Assembly: GCF_002251855.1 (NCBI RefSeq)
Contig: NZ_NOXW01000017.1
Span: 25,294-89,293, forward strand
DNA from: Rhodoferax sp. TH121
Lineage (GTDB): Bacteria; Pseudomonadota; Gammaproteobacteria; Burkholderiales; Burkholderiaceae_C
Reading direction: 5' to 3'
Length of the DNA stretch: 64,000 nt
Made by a program: the position numbers and the translations under genes. Below the pieces are notes generated by a model, which saw nothing but the letters and a program-made list of their open reading frames with translations, had not been told where the DNA came from and ran no database searches. Positions 25,568-33,492 of this stretch are shown in pieces. Numbering within the stretch: position 1 is the first letter of the stretch; each line of letters begins with the position of its first letter.

Positions 25568-25759
25568 TCAGCTCTTCATCTTGCAGGTGCTGAAGCCGAA
25601 GATCGCATATGGTGGGCACCAACCCATCAGGCCGGTGGCCAGGGGCACGGCGCCCAGCCAACCCCACCAGCCCACGGTGCCGGTGGCTGCCAGGCCGACG
25701 AGAACGGCGCCAGCGCCGATACGGATGATGCGGTCAATACCGCCGACATTTGCTTTCAT
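25568..25759 (-). CDS. DUF2892 (YgaP-like) small membrane protein
   Basis: 63 residues with the DUF2892 pattern: MKANVGGIDRIIRIGAGAVL, a first hydrophobic helix, then GLMGWCPPYAIFGFSTCK with two cysteines. In E. coli YgaP a comparable membrane segment is joined to a rhodanese domain; here it stands alone. It follows the Crp-type regulator gene on the same strand. A palindromic Crp-like site lies 57-70 nt upstream, and the ribosome-binding site is buried in a 9-bp hairpin, so both transcription and translation look regulated. Confidence 0.87.
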   Translation of the reverse strand: MKANVGGIDRIIRIGAGAVLVGLAATGTVGWWGWLGAVPLATGLMGWCPPYAIFGFSTCKMKS

Positions 25760-25761
25760 GG

Positions 25762-25790
25762 AATCACTCCTTGGTTGCTATGGAGTGATT
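25762..25790 (-). promoter_or_regulatory. Hairpin hiding the DUF2892 ribosome-binding site
   Basis: In mRNA sense the leader reads AATCACTCC, 11-nt loop, GGAGTGATT, then CC and the ATG. The 9-bp stem is perfect and contains the whole GGAG ribosome-binding site. This could be a translational switch (protein, RNA or temperature controlled). Confidence 0.6.
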
Positions 25791-25815
25791 GGACGCCTGC
25801 GGTACGCCTTTGTCT

Positions 25816-25829
25816 GTGACTTAAGTCAC
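25816..25829. promoter_or_regulatory. Crp-type palindromic operator
   Basis: GTGACTTAAGTCAC is a perfect 14-bp palindrome, part of TGTGA-N6-TCAC, the Crp consensus. It overlaps the stop codon of the Crp-type gene and precedes the DUF2892 gene. The regulator's recognition helix has REMVTR, equivalent to RETVGR of Crp, which reads TGTGA. Confidence 0.7.
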
Positions 25830-26494
25830 CCAGTGGTGTGGGACGCGGTAGATGCTTGCCCACCCGCCACAGCACGCAGCGCTTGGCTGTTGAGGATGTG
25901 GATATGTTCTCGCCCCAAGGTCAACCAGCCCTCCCGCTCAAAACGACGCAGCAAGCGCGTCACCATCTCGCGTACCGTGCCCAGCTCGTCGGCCAGGGTC
26001 TGGTGCGAGAGGTGCAAATCCTGTCCCCGCCCCAGCAGCGCCGCCGCCAGCCGCTGGTCCAGCTTCTGGAAGGCCACCGCATCCACCAGGCTGGTTAGCT
26101 CGGCCATGCGTTCGGCAAACAGGCCCAGCACCAGGTTGCGAAACGCAGGTACGCCCAGCCACTCTTCAAACAGCGTGGGCGGAATCATCAAGAGTGTGCA
26201 GGCCTGGGTGCTCACCCCCTGCGCACCCAGTGGCAGCCCGCGAAACAGGCTGGCACTGCTGACCAGGCACAGCTCACCGGGCCGCACCCGGTACAGCTCC
26301 AGACTGCGCCCATCCTCCGCATGGCAGGCCACCCGCACCTCCCCCGCCAGCACCAGCGGAAAGCCCTGGCACGGCGCGCCCTGCGCAAACAGCTGTGTAC
26401 CGGCCGGCACCGATACAGCTTGGGCTTGCAGCGCGGTCAGCGCCGGGCCCAGCGTTTCCAGGGTGGGATACAGGGTGAGCAGGTCGGTGTGCAT
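25826..26494 (-). CDS. Crp/Fnr family transcriptional regulator
   Basis: 222 residues: N-terminal cyclic-nucleotide-binding-type beta-barrel (about 15-125), dimer helix, and C-terminal winged helix with LSHQTLADELGTVREMVTRLLRRFE. The recognition helix keeps Arg-Glu and the following Arg of Crp, predicting a TGTGA half-site, which is found just downstream (25816-25829). The barrel lacks the cysteine cluster of FNR and I see no clear cAMP-binding RxS signature, so the effector is unknown. Its neighbour DUF2892 is the obvious target. Confidence 0.88.
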   Translation of the reverse strand: MHTDLLTLYPTLETLGPALTALQAQAVSVPAGTQLFAQGAPCQGFPLVLAGEVRVACHAEDGRSLELYRVRPGELCLVSSASLFRGLPLGAQGVSTQACTLLMIPPTLFEEWLGVPAFRNLVLGLFAERMAELTSLVDAVAFQKLDQRLAAALLGRGQDLHLSHQTLADELGTVREMVTRLLRRFEREGWLTLGREHIHILNSQALRAVAGGQASTASHTTG

Positions 26495-26510
26495 GGTTAT
26501 GCATCATATC

Positions 26511-26559
26511 GGCCACCAGCGCTTATGGAATATGCGCGAGTAGCTACTATTTTGATAGT
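26511..26559 (+). repeat. Dispersed intergenic repeat, copy 5
   Basis: GGCCACCAGCGCTTATGG, then ATATGCGCGAGTAGCTACTA and TTTTGATAG. It fills the gap between the Crp-type gene start and the transglycosylase gene end. Confidence 0.8.
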
Positions 26560-27839
26560 GTTGTAGAGCCGCTGATACCGGAATTCACTGGCCCCATCGC
26601 GGTGAGCTCGTTCAGCAGCCGGGCGCGCTCAGCCCGGTGTAGCGGCCGCAAGCCAGCCGCTACCCATTGCGCGCGTTCGAGGTTGATGCTGCCGCGCGCC
26701 TTCCAGCGCTGGGCTTCTAAGGCGGGGTTATGCAGCATGGCGGCCAGCCAGACGGCTTCGGCAGCGGTGAGCTGGTCGGCCCGTTTGCCAAAGTAGGTGT
26801 GGGCCGCGGCTTGCGCGCCACACACGGTGGCGCCCCAGGGTGCGTGGTTCAGGTAGAGCTGCAGGATGCGGGCCTTGCCCAATGTCTGTTCCATCTCCAC
26901 TGCATAAAGCAGTTCGCGCAGTTTGCGCACGGGGGAGCGTTCGCCACCCGTGACCAGCAGCTTGGCCACTTGCTGCGAGAGCGTGCTCGCTCCCCTTAGC
27001 GTGGCGTCCTCGGCTTGGTTGCTGTGCAGGGCCTGCGTCATCTCGGCCAAGTCGTATCCTGTGTGTTCATAAAAGCGTTGGTCTTCGGCGGCCAGCACGG
27101 CGCGAGCCAGCAGGCTGTCGTTACGCACATGGGCTCGCACCATGACGGCGGGCAGGCCGCGGCTGCACTGGCTTTGGGCTTGCGCCCACGCCTCGGTGCC
27201 CAAACCTTGCACGGTCATCCCGTCCAGACGCGGTTGCACGGTGAGCGTTTTGCTGGGCAGCTCCAGTGTGGCCTTCAGCGCAAACGTGCCGTCGATCTGC
27301 GCAGTGGCGACCTCGGGGATGGCGCTGGCGAACAGCGCGTAGCCATCGGCCACCGGGGTACTGGGCACATCAATGTGCAGCGTGATGCCGGCAGGTAGCA
27401 GCGTGCCATGCCAGGTGGCTGATATCGCGCCACTCTGCAGCGTGCCGCGCAGCTCGGTGGCGTTGCGGCGCACGGTCATGCGCGCGTCTTGCAGGCGGAT
27501 CGGTTCACCGCCCCAGCTGCTGCTGCGTAGCGTGCAGGGCTGGCAGTGCAGGCTGAGTTGCTGGCTGGCCTCGTCCCACGCCAGCCGCACTTGGCCCAGG
27601 CGTGTGGGCAGGGTGTGGCCGTGCAGCTGCCTTGCAATCCACGGGGTGCTGCCCCATTGCACCAATGCAGCCACACCCACGTCCATCTTCAGCGGGCCCA
27701 CGCGCAGCGTGGTGGCCCAGTCGCCCGGCGCCGGGCGCACGATGGCCCGCGCCGTAAACAACAAGGCACTCAGGCCCAACATGGCCAGCACCGCAGCGAT
27801 AACGAGAACCCGGGCCGTAGCCCACAGCAGTTTGCGCAC
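26547..27839 (-). CDS. GT51 peptidoglycan transglycosylase-domain protein
   Basis: 430 residues. An N-terminal membrane anchor (about 8-30) is followed by ~200 residues of predicted beta-rich sequence that I do not recognise, then a GT51 transglycosylase domain (about 235-405): catalytic-Glu motif EDQRFYEHTG, GASTLSQQ, RKLRELLYAVEME and YFGKRADQLTAAEA. GT51 enzymes polymerise lipid II into glycan strands. There is no transpeptidase domain, as in MtgA, but MtgA is only ~240 residues, so the long spacer is unusual. It lies 29 nt after the EpsI-like gene and probably belongs to the exosortase operon. The last codons overlap a dispersed repeat. Confidence 0.88.
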   Translation of the reverse strand: MRKLLWATARVLVIAAVLAMLGLSALLFTARAIVRPAPGDWATTLRVGPLKMDVGVAALVQWGSTPWIARQLHGHTLPTRLGQVRLAWDEASQQLSLHCQPCTLRSSSWGGEPIRLQDARMTVRRNATELRGTLQSGAISATWHGTLLPAGITLHIDVPSTPVADGYALFASAIPEVATAQIDGTFALKATLELPSKTLTVQPRLDGMTVQGLGTEAWAQAQSQCSRGLPAVMVRAHVRNDSLLARAVLAAEDQRFYEHTGYDLAEMTQALHSNQAEDATLRGASTLSQQVAKLLVTGGERSPVRKLRELLYAVEMEQTLGKARILQLYLNHAPWGATVCGAQAAAHTYFGKRADQLTAAEAVWLAAMLHNPALEAQRWKARGSINLERAQWVAAGLRPLHRAERARLLNELTAMGPVNSGISGSTTLSK

Positions 27840-27868
27840 AACATCATCCTTGCAAAATCACCAGAGGG

Positions 27869-28420
27869 TTACAGCGGAGTGGCCACGGTGATGGCCTTCC
27901 ACGGGCCGGTGGACTGGCCTGCGGCAGACGCCCAGTACCAGGCGGACGTATCGGTAAAGCCTTGCCCGTGCGCGTCTTCAATGCGTTCGCATACGCGCAC
28001 CGCGCGGCCACCGCGGTCGGCAATAAAGCAGCGCCAGCGGGTTTTGTTGGTGTGTTCTTCCAGCTGCTCGTTGCGGATGCGGTAGCCCAGGCCGCGGTAG
28101 CAGTCGGTGGCGGGGTGCAGCATGCGCGTGGGCTGGGTTACGGTGCGCAGCACCAGCACTTGGCGGCCATCAGTCAGGCGCGCCAGCGTGCCGGGAAAGT
28201 GGCGCGCAAAGCGCAGCTCCACCTCGCTGAGTGCCAAAGGGCGCAGCGGTGCGCCTTGCCATTCGGTGGGCAACTCCACATGAGGTGTGTCGGGGTCGCG
28301 CATGGCAACCTGCCCCGAGAGTGCCTGGGCAATGCCCCACAGCGCGCACAGCGGCAGCACAAGTGTCCACAGCGTCTTGTGCAACACGCGGTTCAGAAAC
28401 CGGTTTTCCAGAAAGCTCAT
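27869..28420 (-). CDS. Exosortase-associated EpsI-like protein
   Basis: 183 residues with one N-terminal membrane helix (about 15-36) and a periplasmic domain containing HPATDCYRGLGY, the H-P-x-x-C-Y-x-G pattern of EpsI (DUF3485) proteins that accompany exosortases, in some systems fused to them. I place the start at 28420 (MSFLENRF), where the ATG overlaps the exosortase stop by 4 nt; an in-frame extension to 28477 lies inside the exosortase gene. It is probably an accessory factor of the sorting reaction, exact role unknown. Confidence 0.8.
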   Translation of the reverse strand: MSFLENRFLNRVLHKTLWTLVLPLCALWGIAQALSGQVAMRDPDTPHVELPTEWQGAPLRPLALSEVELRFARHFPGTLARLTDGRQVLVLRTVTQPTRMLHPATDCYRGLGYRIRNEQLEEHTNKTRWRCFIADRGGRAVRVCERIEDAHGQGFTDTSAWYWASAAGQSTGPWKAITVATPL

Positions 28421-29262
28421 GATGTCGCACGCTCCAATGTGCCTGTGCGGCCCATGGCCCAGGCAATGCCACCGCACACCGTGGCCAACACCACCAGGCC
28501 CACGCCCTCATGGCCCCAGTCAGGCACAGCGGTGCCCGAGGCCTGCAGCACCACCAGCACCGTGTTGCGCAACACGTTGCCCAGCAACACCAGCACACCC
28601 ACCACAGGCAGGCGCAGCAAAAAGGTCTTGTTGCTCTGGCTGGTGGCCAGTGCCACCACGCAGGCCGTGAAGTAGCCCAGCCACGCCATCTGCACACCCG
28701 AGCAAGGCGCGTCCACGATGATGAGCTGGCCGTTCACCACCAGACTGCTGCCCGTGCGCTCCACGGTGTGGGCGATGGACAGCAAGCAGCGGCTGGCCTC
28801 CGCCGTGACCACACGCAGCGGAAAGCCCGCATAAAACTGCAGAGAGGCCAGTAGCGGCAATGAGAGCACGGACAGACCCAGCACCGGTGCCGTGGCTACG
28901 CGGGCAGGCAAAAAGGCAATGAGCCCTGCAGCCACCGACAGCAGGCCGATGAGCGCCACCACCAAGTCCGGCAGCTGCTGGTGCAAGGCCGTGGTGAGCA
29001 CCGCACCCGCTAGTGCGGCGGTCTGAAAGCCCAGGCGTGGTGCGGCGCGCAAGTGCCTGCGGTGCTGCCACAGCAGTCCACCCAGGGCCGCCAGGGCCAG
29101 TAGCCCCAGCGGGTCGTCCGAGCCGTCCTCCATGCGTTGGCCCATCCACCACCAGGTGGGCCACAGCGCCAGGGCCAGCAGCGCCAGCCAGCGCCATTCG
29201 GGCGCGGTGTCCAGCGCGATGCCAAAGCGCACGAAGCGGGGCATGTGCAAGAGACGGTTCAC
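28417..29262 (-). CDS. Exosortase (PEP-CTERM sorting cysteine protease/transpeptidase)
   Basis: 281 residues with about eight membrane helices. The exosortase triad is visible in order: Cys187 in APCSGVQMAW, Arg232 in NVLRNTVLV and His251 in GHEGVG. Exosortases cleave PEP-CTERM tails in the inner membrane and attach the protein for export to the surface. The start is a GTG 2 nt after the stop of the VIT/VWA gene; an ATG at 29244 (MPRFVRF) is an alternative. It lies between its apparent substrate, which has a PEP-CTERM tail, and an EpsI-like partner. I cannot assign a numbered subtype with certainty. Confidence 0.9.
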   Translation of the reverse strand: MNRLLHMPRFVRFGIALDTAPEWRWLALLALALWPTWWWMGQRMEDGSDDPLGLLALAALGGLLWQHRRHLRAAPRLGFQTAALAGAVLTTALHQQLPDLVVALIGLLSVAAGLIAFLPARVATAPVLGLSVLSLPLLASLQFYAGFPLRVVTAEASRCLLSIAHTVERTGSSLVVNGQLIIVDAPCSGVQMAWLGYFTACVVALATSQSNKTFLLRLPVVGVLVLLGNVLRNTVLVVLQASGTAVPDWGHEGVGLVVLATVCGGIAWAMGRTGTLERATS

Positions 29263-29264
29263 GT

Positions 29265-31370
29265 TCAGCTCGTGTAGTGATGCGCACGAGTTTGTGCGCG
29301 GCGGCGGCGGTGCGCCAGCATGGCCAGCACCGACAGCGTCACCAAGATCGCACCCCAGGTGGCAGGTTCGGGCGTGCTGGGCACTTCTGCACCCAGGGCC
29401 GAGTTCTCCACACCCTGTGGCAGGGGCGAGGGCTGGTTCACGCTGGTGCTATCCGCAGGCGCCTTGTTGCGTACCACCTGGTCCACGGCCAGGAAGCTGG
29501 TGTACTGGGTCAGCAGGCTGTATTTCAGGCCCAGGTCGGTAATGGCGTCTTTGGCGGCGCTTCCGCCTTCCAGGGCTTCCTGGTCGCTGAGTGCGGCAAT
29601 GCGGTGGCGGGCCCACAGGTGGCGCAGGGCGGCGGTGTCGGTGTTGGCGGCGGTGATGGGCAGGCTGTTTTGCAGCGGGCCGTTGGCGGTGTTGCCTTCC
29701 ACCACCAGCTTGCCCTTGGCCTCACCCTTCCATTTGCCGAACACGATCAGCGGGCGCTGGGCCAGCAGGTCGGGCAGTTGGCGGGGTTCCACGTCGTACA
29801 CGTCCAGGCCTTCAAAACGCACCTTCACGTTGGTGAGCACGGGGGAGTCGATCATTTTGCGGAAGCGGGCAGCTTGTTCGGCAGCCTCGGCAGGTTTGGT
29901 GATGATGAAGGGTTCGCCCATGCCCGCACGGGCCAGGCCTTCCATAAGGTGGCGGTTCACGCTGGAGCCGATGCCGAACGAAAACACGTTGGCGTTGGAG
30001 AGGTTGTTGCGCACCAGCTCAAAGGCTTCGCGCTCCACGGTCACATAACCGTCGGTCACCACCACCACGGTGCGCGAGGTGTCGGCGTTCTTGGGCTGCG
30101 CATAGACGCGTTTGAGCGCGGGGATCAGCTCGGTGCTGCCTCCGCCACCTTGTTGGTCGATGGTGCGGATGGCCTGGTCAATGTTGGCCTTGGTGGCAGG
30201 TACTGACGTGGGGTTCAAGAAGCTGTTGCTGCCCGAAAACAGCAGCACGTTGAAGGTGTCGCTGGGGCGCAGGCCACCAATCAGCTCGCGCAACACGCCC
30301 TTGGCCGTGTCCAGCGGAAAACCGTGCATGGAGCCCGAAATGTCCACCACAAAGATGTACTCGCGCGGCGTGATGGCCGTTGCGGCCGGTGCCTTGGGCG
30401 GCTCCACCATGGCCAGGAAGAAGTTCTCGTCCTGGCCCTTGTAGAGCATCACGCCCGTCTCGATCTTGTCGCCCGCCAGGCGGTAGTTCAGGATGAAGTC
30501 GCGGTTGTTGGTCGGCTCGGCCGTGGGGTTCAGGCCCACCACGGTGGCGCCGCCCTGCTCGGTGTAGCTGCTGATGGTGTGCGAGCTGGAGCGCACCTCT
30601 TTCACGCCAATGGGCGTGTTCAGCGTTACGTGGATATCAAATGCTGGTGTGGCTGCGCTGGTGGGCGTGTTCTGGCCTTGGGGCAGGATGGGCTGGGTCA
30701 CCCAGGTGGCGTTGGCCTGGCTGCTCTGCGGGCTGTTGTAGCGCGGGCCCACCACGGTGGGGAAGACGAACTGGTAATTGCCATCCGTGGGCAGCAGCAG
30801 TTCGGTGTAGCGGAGCTCCACTTTCACGTCGTCGCCGGGCATGATGTTGGCCACGTTCATCTGGAACACATTGGGCAGGTGCTGCTCCAGCAGCGCGGCG
30901 GTTTTACCCTCTTGCTTGGCCGCGTCGTATTCGATCTTGGCCTGCTGCTTCTCGCGGATCTTGGCGGTGATCAGGCGGTCCGCCAGACGCACGTTCATGC
31001 CGTGCACCGCGGCGCGCGTGGAGCCGGGGAACACGTACTTGGCCTCGATGGCGCGCTGGCCTTCGTTCTTGTAGGTTTGCACCACGGTCACGTCGGCAAT
31101 CACGCCGCTGACCTTCACATTCACTTGGGTGGACTTGAGCGGCAACTGGTCCACGCCAGGGTTGTCGCTTTTGACGAAGAAGTAGGGGCTCTCGGTCTTC
31201 TCGCGAGGTGCGGCATCGCGGTCTTGCGCGTGGGCCGGCGGGCTGATGGCCAGCGCTACAAAGCAGGCGGCAGACAGCGTGGTGGTGGCGAGCCAGAGCC
31301 AGCGTGATAGGCGCGCGGGAGGCTCGGTGTCGGCGGCGTTGGGGGCCGGGTGGGTAGCAACAAGTGCCAT
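29265..31370 (-). CDS. VIT/VWA-domain surface protein with PEP-CTERM sorting tail
   Basis: 701 residues. N-terminal hydrophobic leader (about 22-49, ending AHAQ), vault/inter-alpha-trypsin (VIT) domain at about 70-200, von Willebrand A domain from about 335 with the metal-binding MIDAS motif DISGS (343-347), an Ala/Gly-poor C-terminal region, and a terminal PEP-CTERM signal: PEP followed by a hydrophobic helix and the basic RRRRA cluster. VIT/VWA proteins mediate adhesion or protein contacts outside the cell. GGAGAAGCCCC precedes the ATG. It is first in an apparent operon with the exosortase, EpsI-like and GT51 genes, under three cre-tag boxes. Confidence 0.93.
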   Translation of the reverse strand: MALVATHPAPNAADTEPPARLSRWLWLATTTLSAACFVALAISPPAHAQDRDAAPREKTESPYFFVKSDNPGVDQLPLKSTQVNVKVSGVIADVTVVQTYKNEGQRAIEAKYVFPGSTRAAVHGMNVRLADRLITAKIREKQQAKIEYDAAKQEGKTAALLEQHLPNVFQMNVANIMPGDDVKVELRYTELLLPTDGNYQFVFPTVVGPRYNSPQSSQANATWVTQPILPQGQNTPTSAATPAFDIHVTLNTPIGVKEVRSSSHTISSYTEQGGATVVGLNPTAEPTNNRDFILNYRLAGDKIETGVMLYKGQDENFFLAMVEPPKAPAATAITPREYIFVVDISGSMHGFPLDTAKGVLRELIGGLRPSDTFNVLLFSGSNSFLNPTSVPATKANIDQAIRTIDQQGGGGSTELIPALKRVYAQPKNADTSRTVVVVTDGYVTVEREAFELVRNNLSNANVFSFGIGSSVNRHLMEGLARAGMGEPFIITKPAEAAEQAARFRKMIDSPVLTNVKVRFEGLDVYDVEPRQLPDLLAQRPLIVFGKWKGEAKGKLVVEGNTANGPLQNSLPITAANTDTAALRHLWARHRIAALSDQEALEGGSAAKDAITDLGLKYSLLTQYTSFLAVDQVVRNKAPADSTSVNQPSPLPQGVENSALGAEVPSTPEPATWGAILVTLSVLAMLAHRRRRAQTRAHHYTS

Positions 31371-31459
31371 GGGGCTTCTCCATTCGGCGTGCGGTATTGC
31401 ACGGTGAAGAGAGCATCCCGCCGAGGGGAGAAGTCAGTTTGAAGCGGCTAGGGGCTTGT

Positions 31460-31486
31460 GTGAAGTCTGTGTGAAAACGGGGTGAA
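31460..31486 (-). promoter_or_regulatory. Triple CreB binding motif (cre tag)
   Basis: On the minus strand three TTCAC boxes (31482-31486, 31471-31475, 31460-31464) repeat with exactly 6 nt between them, i.e. every 11 bp. The published CreB target of E. coli is TTCAC-N6-TTCAC. They lie 90-116 nt before the VIT/VWA gene, and creB-creC lie next door. A further TTCAC at 31404-31408 is out of phase. Confidence 0.8.
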
Positions 31487-31514
31487 GAGATTTATCCCGG
31501 GCTTGCGCAGCGAT

Positions 31515-31994
31515 TCATTCCTGCGTTGGGGGCTGTTGTGAGTGCATTGGTCGAGTGGGTTGAAAGTTATCTACCTCGTCAACTACTTTGCTTGGCGCGT
31601 AATGCATGGACAAGGCGGCAAAGCATATTGAAATAACCCACAAAACAGCCCCATTGTCGAGACCTGTACCCTCTCCCAATGAGCCGCCCGCAGCGCCACA
31701 CAGACGTGGCCAAAAGAGTGCTGTCGCAGCAATGGCCGCCGCGGTATATGGAATCCAAGCGCCGCCAACGCGACGGTTTTTAATGAACGAAACCACTGCA
31801 AGCACCAGTAGCCCGTTGCAGAACCAAGTGGGTGTGAAAGCCAGCAAACCCATAAAGCCGATGACTAGTACGGTAAGTCCGTCAAACGGAACACCACCAT
31901 TGGCGCATTTCCACACTGGCTGAAACAAAGAAAGGCCAAATAGCAGCGCTGATGCGGCCAGCGCAAGCGATTGCCATAGATTTCGTTTTTGCAT
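31515..31994 (-). CDS. Small multi-pass membrane protein next to creC
   Basis: 159 residues with about four hydrophobic helices and a short polar C-terminal tail rich in Gln/Pro. I do not recognise a family. A strong ribosome-binding site (GGAGGTGA) precedes the ATG at 31994 (MQKRNLWQ), which decides the start over a longer open frame reaching into creC. It lies 31 nt after creC and just before the cre-tag region, the place where enteric bacteria have creD, but it is far shorter than CreD (~450) and shows no clear likeness. Confidence 0.7.
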   Translation of the reverse strand: MQKRNLWQSLALAASALLFGLSLFQPVWKCANGGVPFDGLTVLVIGFMGLLAFTPTWFCNGLLVLAVVSFIKNRRVGGAWIPYTAAAIAATALFWPRLCGAAGGSLGEGTGLDNGAVLWVISICFAALSMHYAPSKVVDEVDNFQPTRPMHSQQPPTQE

Positions 31995-32025
31995 GTTCTT
32001 GTCACCTCCCCGCGGTCGTTGAAGA

Positions 32026-33492
32026 TCAGTCCGATCTGCGTGGCAACCATAGCGTCGCACACGCTCCCGCACTTTCCATCTCCGGCCGATTGTCCAGTTC
32101 AATACGCCCCCGGTGCAACGAAGCAATCTCTTTCACAAAGCTCAGCCCCAACCCGGTGCTCTTCTTCTTGGTATGCGGGCGGGCGAGTGAGTAGAACTTC
32201 TCAAACACCTTGTCCTGCGCGTAGCCGGGGATGCCGGGGCCCTGGTCGCGCACGGTGATCTGGGCCCAGCGACCTTGCACCTGCAGGCCGAGTTCGATGT
32301 GGCCGCCTTCGGGGGAAAAGTCCAGCGCGTTGTCCAGCAGGTTGCTGACGGCGCGGCGCAGCAGGAAGGGGTCGGCCTCCACAGTCACGTCTTCGCTGGC
32401 AGCCACGGTGATGCGGCAGCCGCGTTGGGTGGCCACGCCGTGGGAGGCGTGGGCCAGTTCGTCCAGCAGTGGGAGCAGTGCGACGGGTTGTACGGTGTCC
32501 AGCACGCGGCGGGTTTCCAGCGCGGTGAGCTCCATCATGCGGTCCACCATTTCCTGGATGCGTTGGGTTTCGCGCTGGATGTTGGTGAGGAAGCGCTGGC
32601 GTTGGGCTTCTTCCATGGGCTCCTGTAGCAGCTCGGCCGCGCCGCGGATAGCGGACAGCGGGCTCTTCACTTCGTGCGTGAGCGTTTGCACATAGTCGGC
32701 CACATAGTTGCGCCCGGCCAGCGCATCGCGCATTTCGTCGTAGGCGGCGCGCATCAGGTCCCAGGCGCGGCGCAGCAGGCGGCCGGGGTGGAAACCTTTC
32801 TGCGCCTTGATGTAGCGCGCGTAGTCGGCAATCAGGCCAAAGGGGCGCACCAGCCACATGGAGACCATGACGGCCAGCACCAGCACGGCCAGCACCGAGA
32901 TGAGCCCTGCATACAGCGTGCGGCTGCGCGCGGCGGCTACAAACTGGCCAAAGGTTTGCACCGGCTTGCCCACGGTGACGGCGCCAATGATCTCGCCGCT
33001 GCCCTCGCCTTGCGCATTGCTGGTCCAGCGCACGGGGGCAGCCATGTACATGACAGCGGAGTTGGGGTCGCCCGGAATGTCCAGCGTGGTGCGGGCGCCG
33101 TATTCGCCCTTGAGGGTGAGCTGCACGTCGCGCCACTGCGAGAAATCTTTGCCTTGCGACTGGCCGGTGGAGTCAAACAGCACCGTGCCGTTGCGGTCGG
33201 TGACGTAAGCGCGCAGCTCCACCTTGGTTTTGTTGACGCTGAAGATCTGGGCGCTGAACTCGCGGACGTAGGCGGCTTTGAACAGGCTGTCCAAGCGCGC
33301 GGTGTCTATGGCGCCGTCGCGCACGTCTTGTTCGATCAGCGTGGCCAGCAGCTGGGAGGTTTCTACCAGCGACTCCTCTGCAGACTCGCGGTAGCGCGGG
33401 TCCAGGTCGCTGACCACGCGGTAGAGCACGGCGGCCATGCCGATCGCATAGATCAGCAGCAGCCCGAAGAAGATGCGGCTTCTCTTGCTCAA
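32026..33492 (-). CDS. creC: Sensor histidine kinase CreC
   Basis: 488 residues. Two membrane helices (about 7-26 and 190-212) enclose a periplasmic sensor domain starting SDLDPRYRESAEE, typical of CreC, followed by a HAMP-like linker, the phospho-acceptor His in HEVKSPLSAIRGAAELL, N-box NLLDNALDF and G boxes DQGPGIPG and TGLGLSF. CreC responds in enterics to carbon/energy state and in Aeromonas/Pseudomonas relatives to cell-wall stress. It overlaps the creB stop by 4 nt. Confidence 0.92.
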   Translation of the reverse strand: MSKRSRIFFGLLLIYAIGMAAVLYRVVSDLDPRYRESAEESLVETSQLLATLIEQDVRDGAIDTARLDSLFKAAYVREFSAQIFSVNKTKVELRAYVTDRNGTVLFDSTGQSQGKDFSQWRDVQLTLKGEYGARTTLDIPGDPNSAVMYMAAPVRWTSNAQGEGSGEIIGAVTVGKPVQTFGQFVAAARSRTLYAGLISVLAVLVLAVMVSMWLVRPFGLIADYARYIKAQKGFHPGRLLRRAWDLMRAAYDEMRDALAGRNYVADYVQTLTHEVKSPLSAIRGAAELLQEPMEEAQRQRFLTNIQRETQRIQEMVDRMMELTALETRRVLDTVQPVALLPLLDELAHASHGVATQRGCRITVAASEDVTVEADPFLLRRAVSNLLDNALDFSPEGGHIELGLQVQGRWAQITVRDQGPGIPGYAQDKVFEKFYSLARPHTKKKSTGLGLSFVKEIASLHRGRIELDNRPEMESAGACATLWLPRRSD

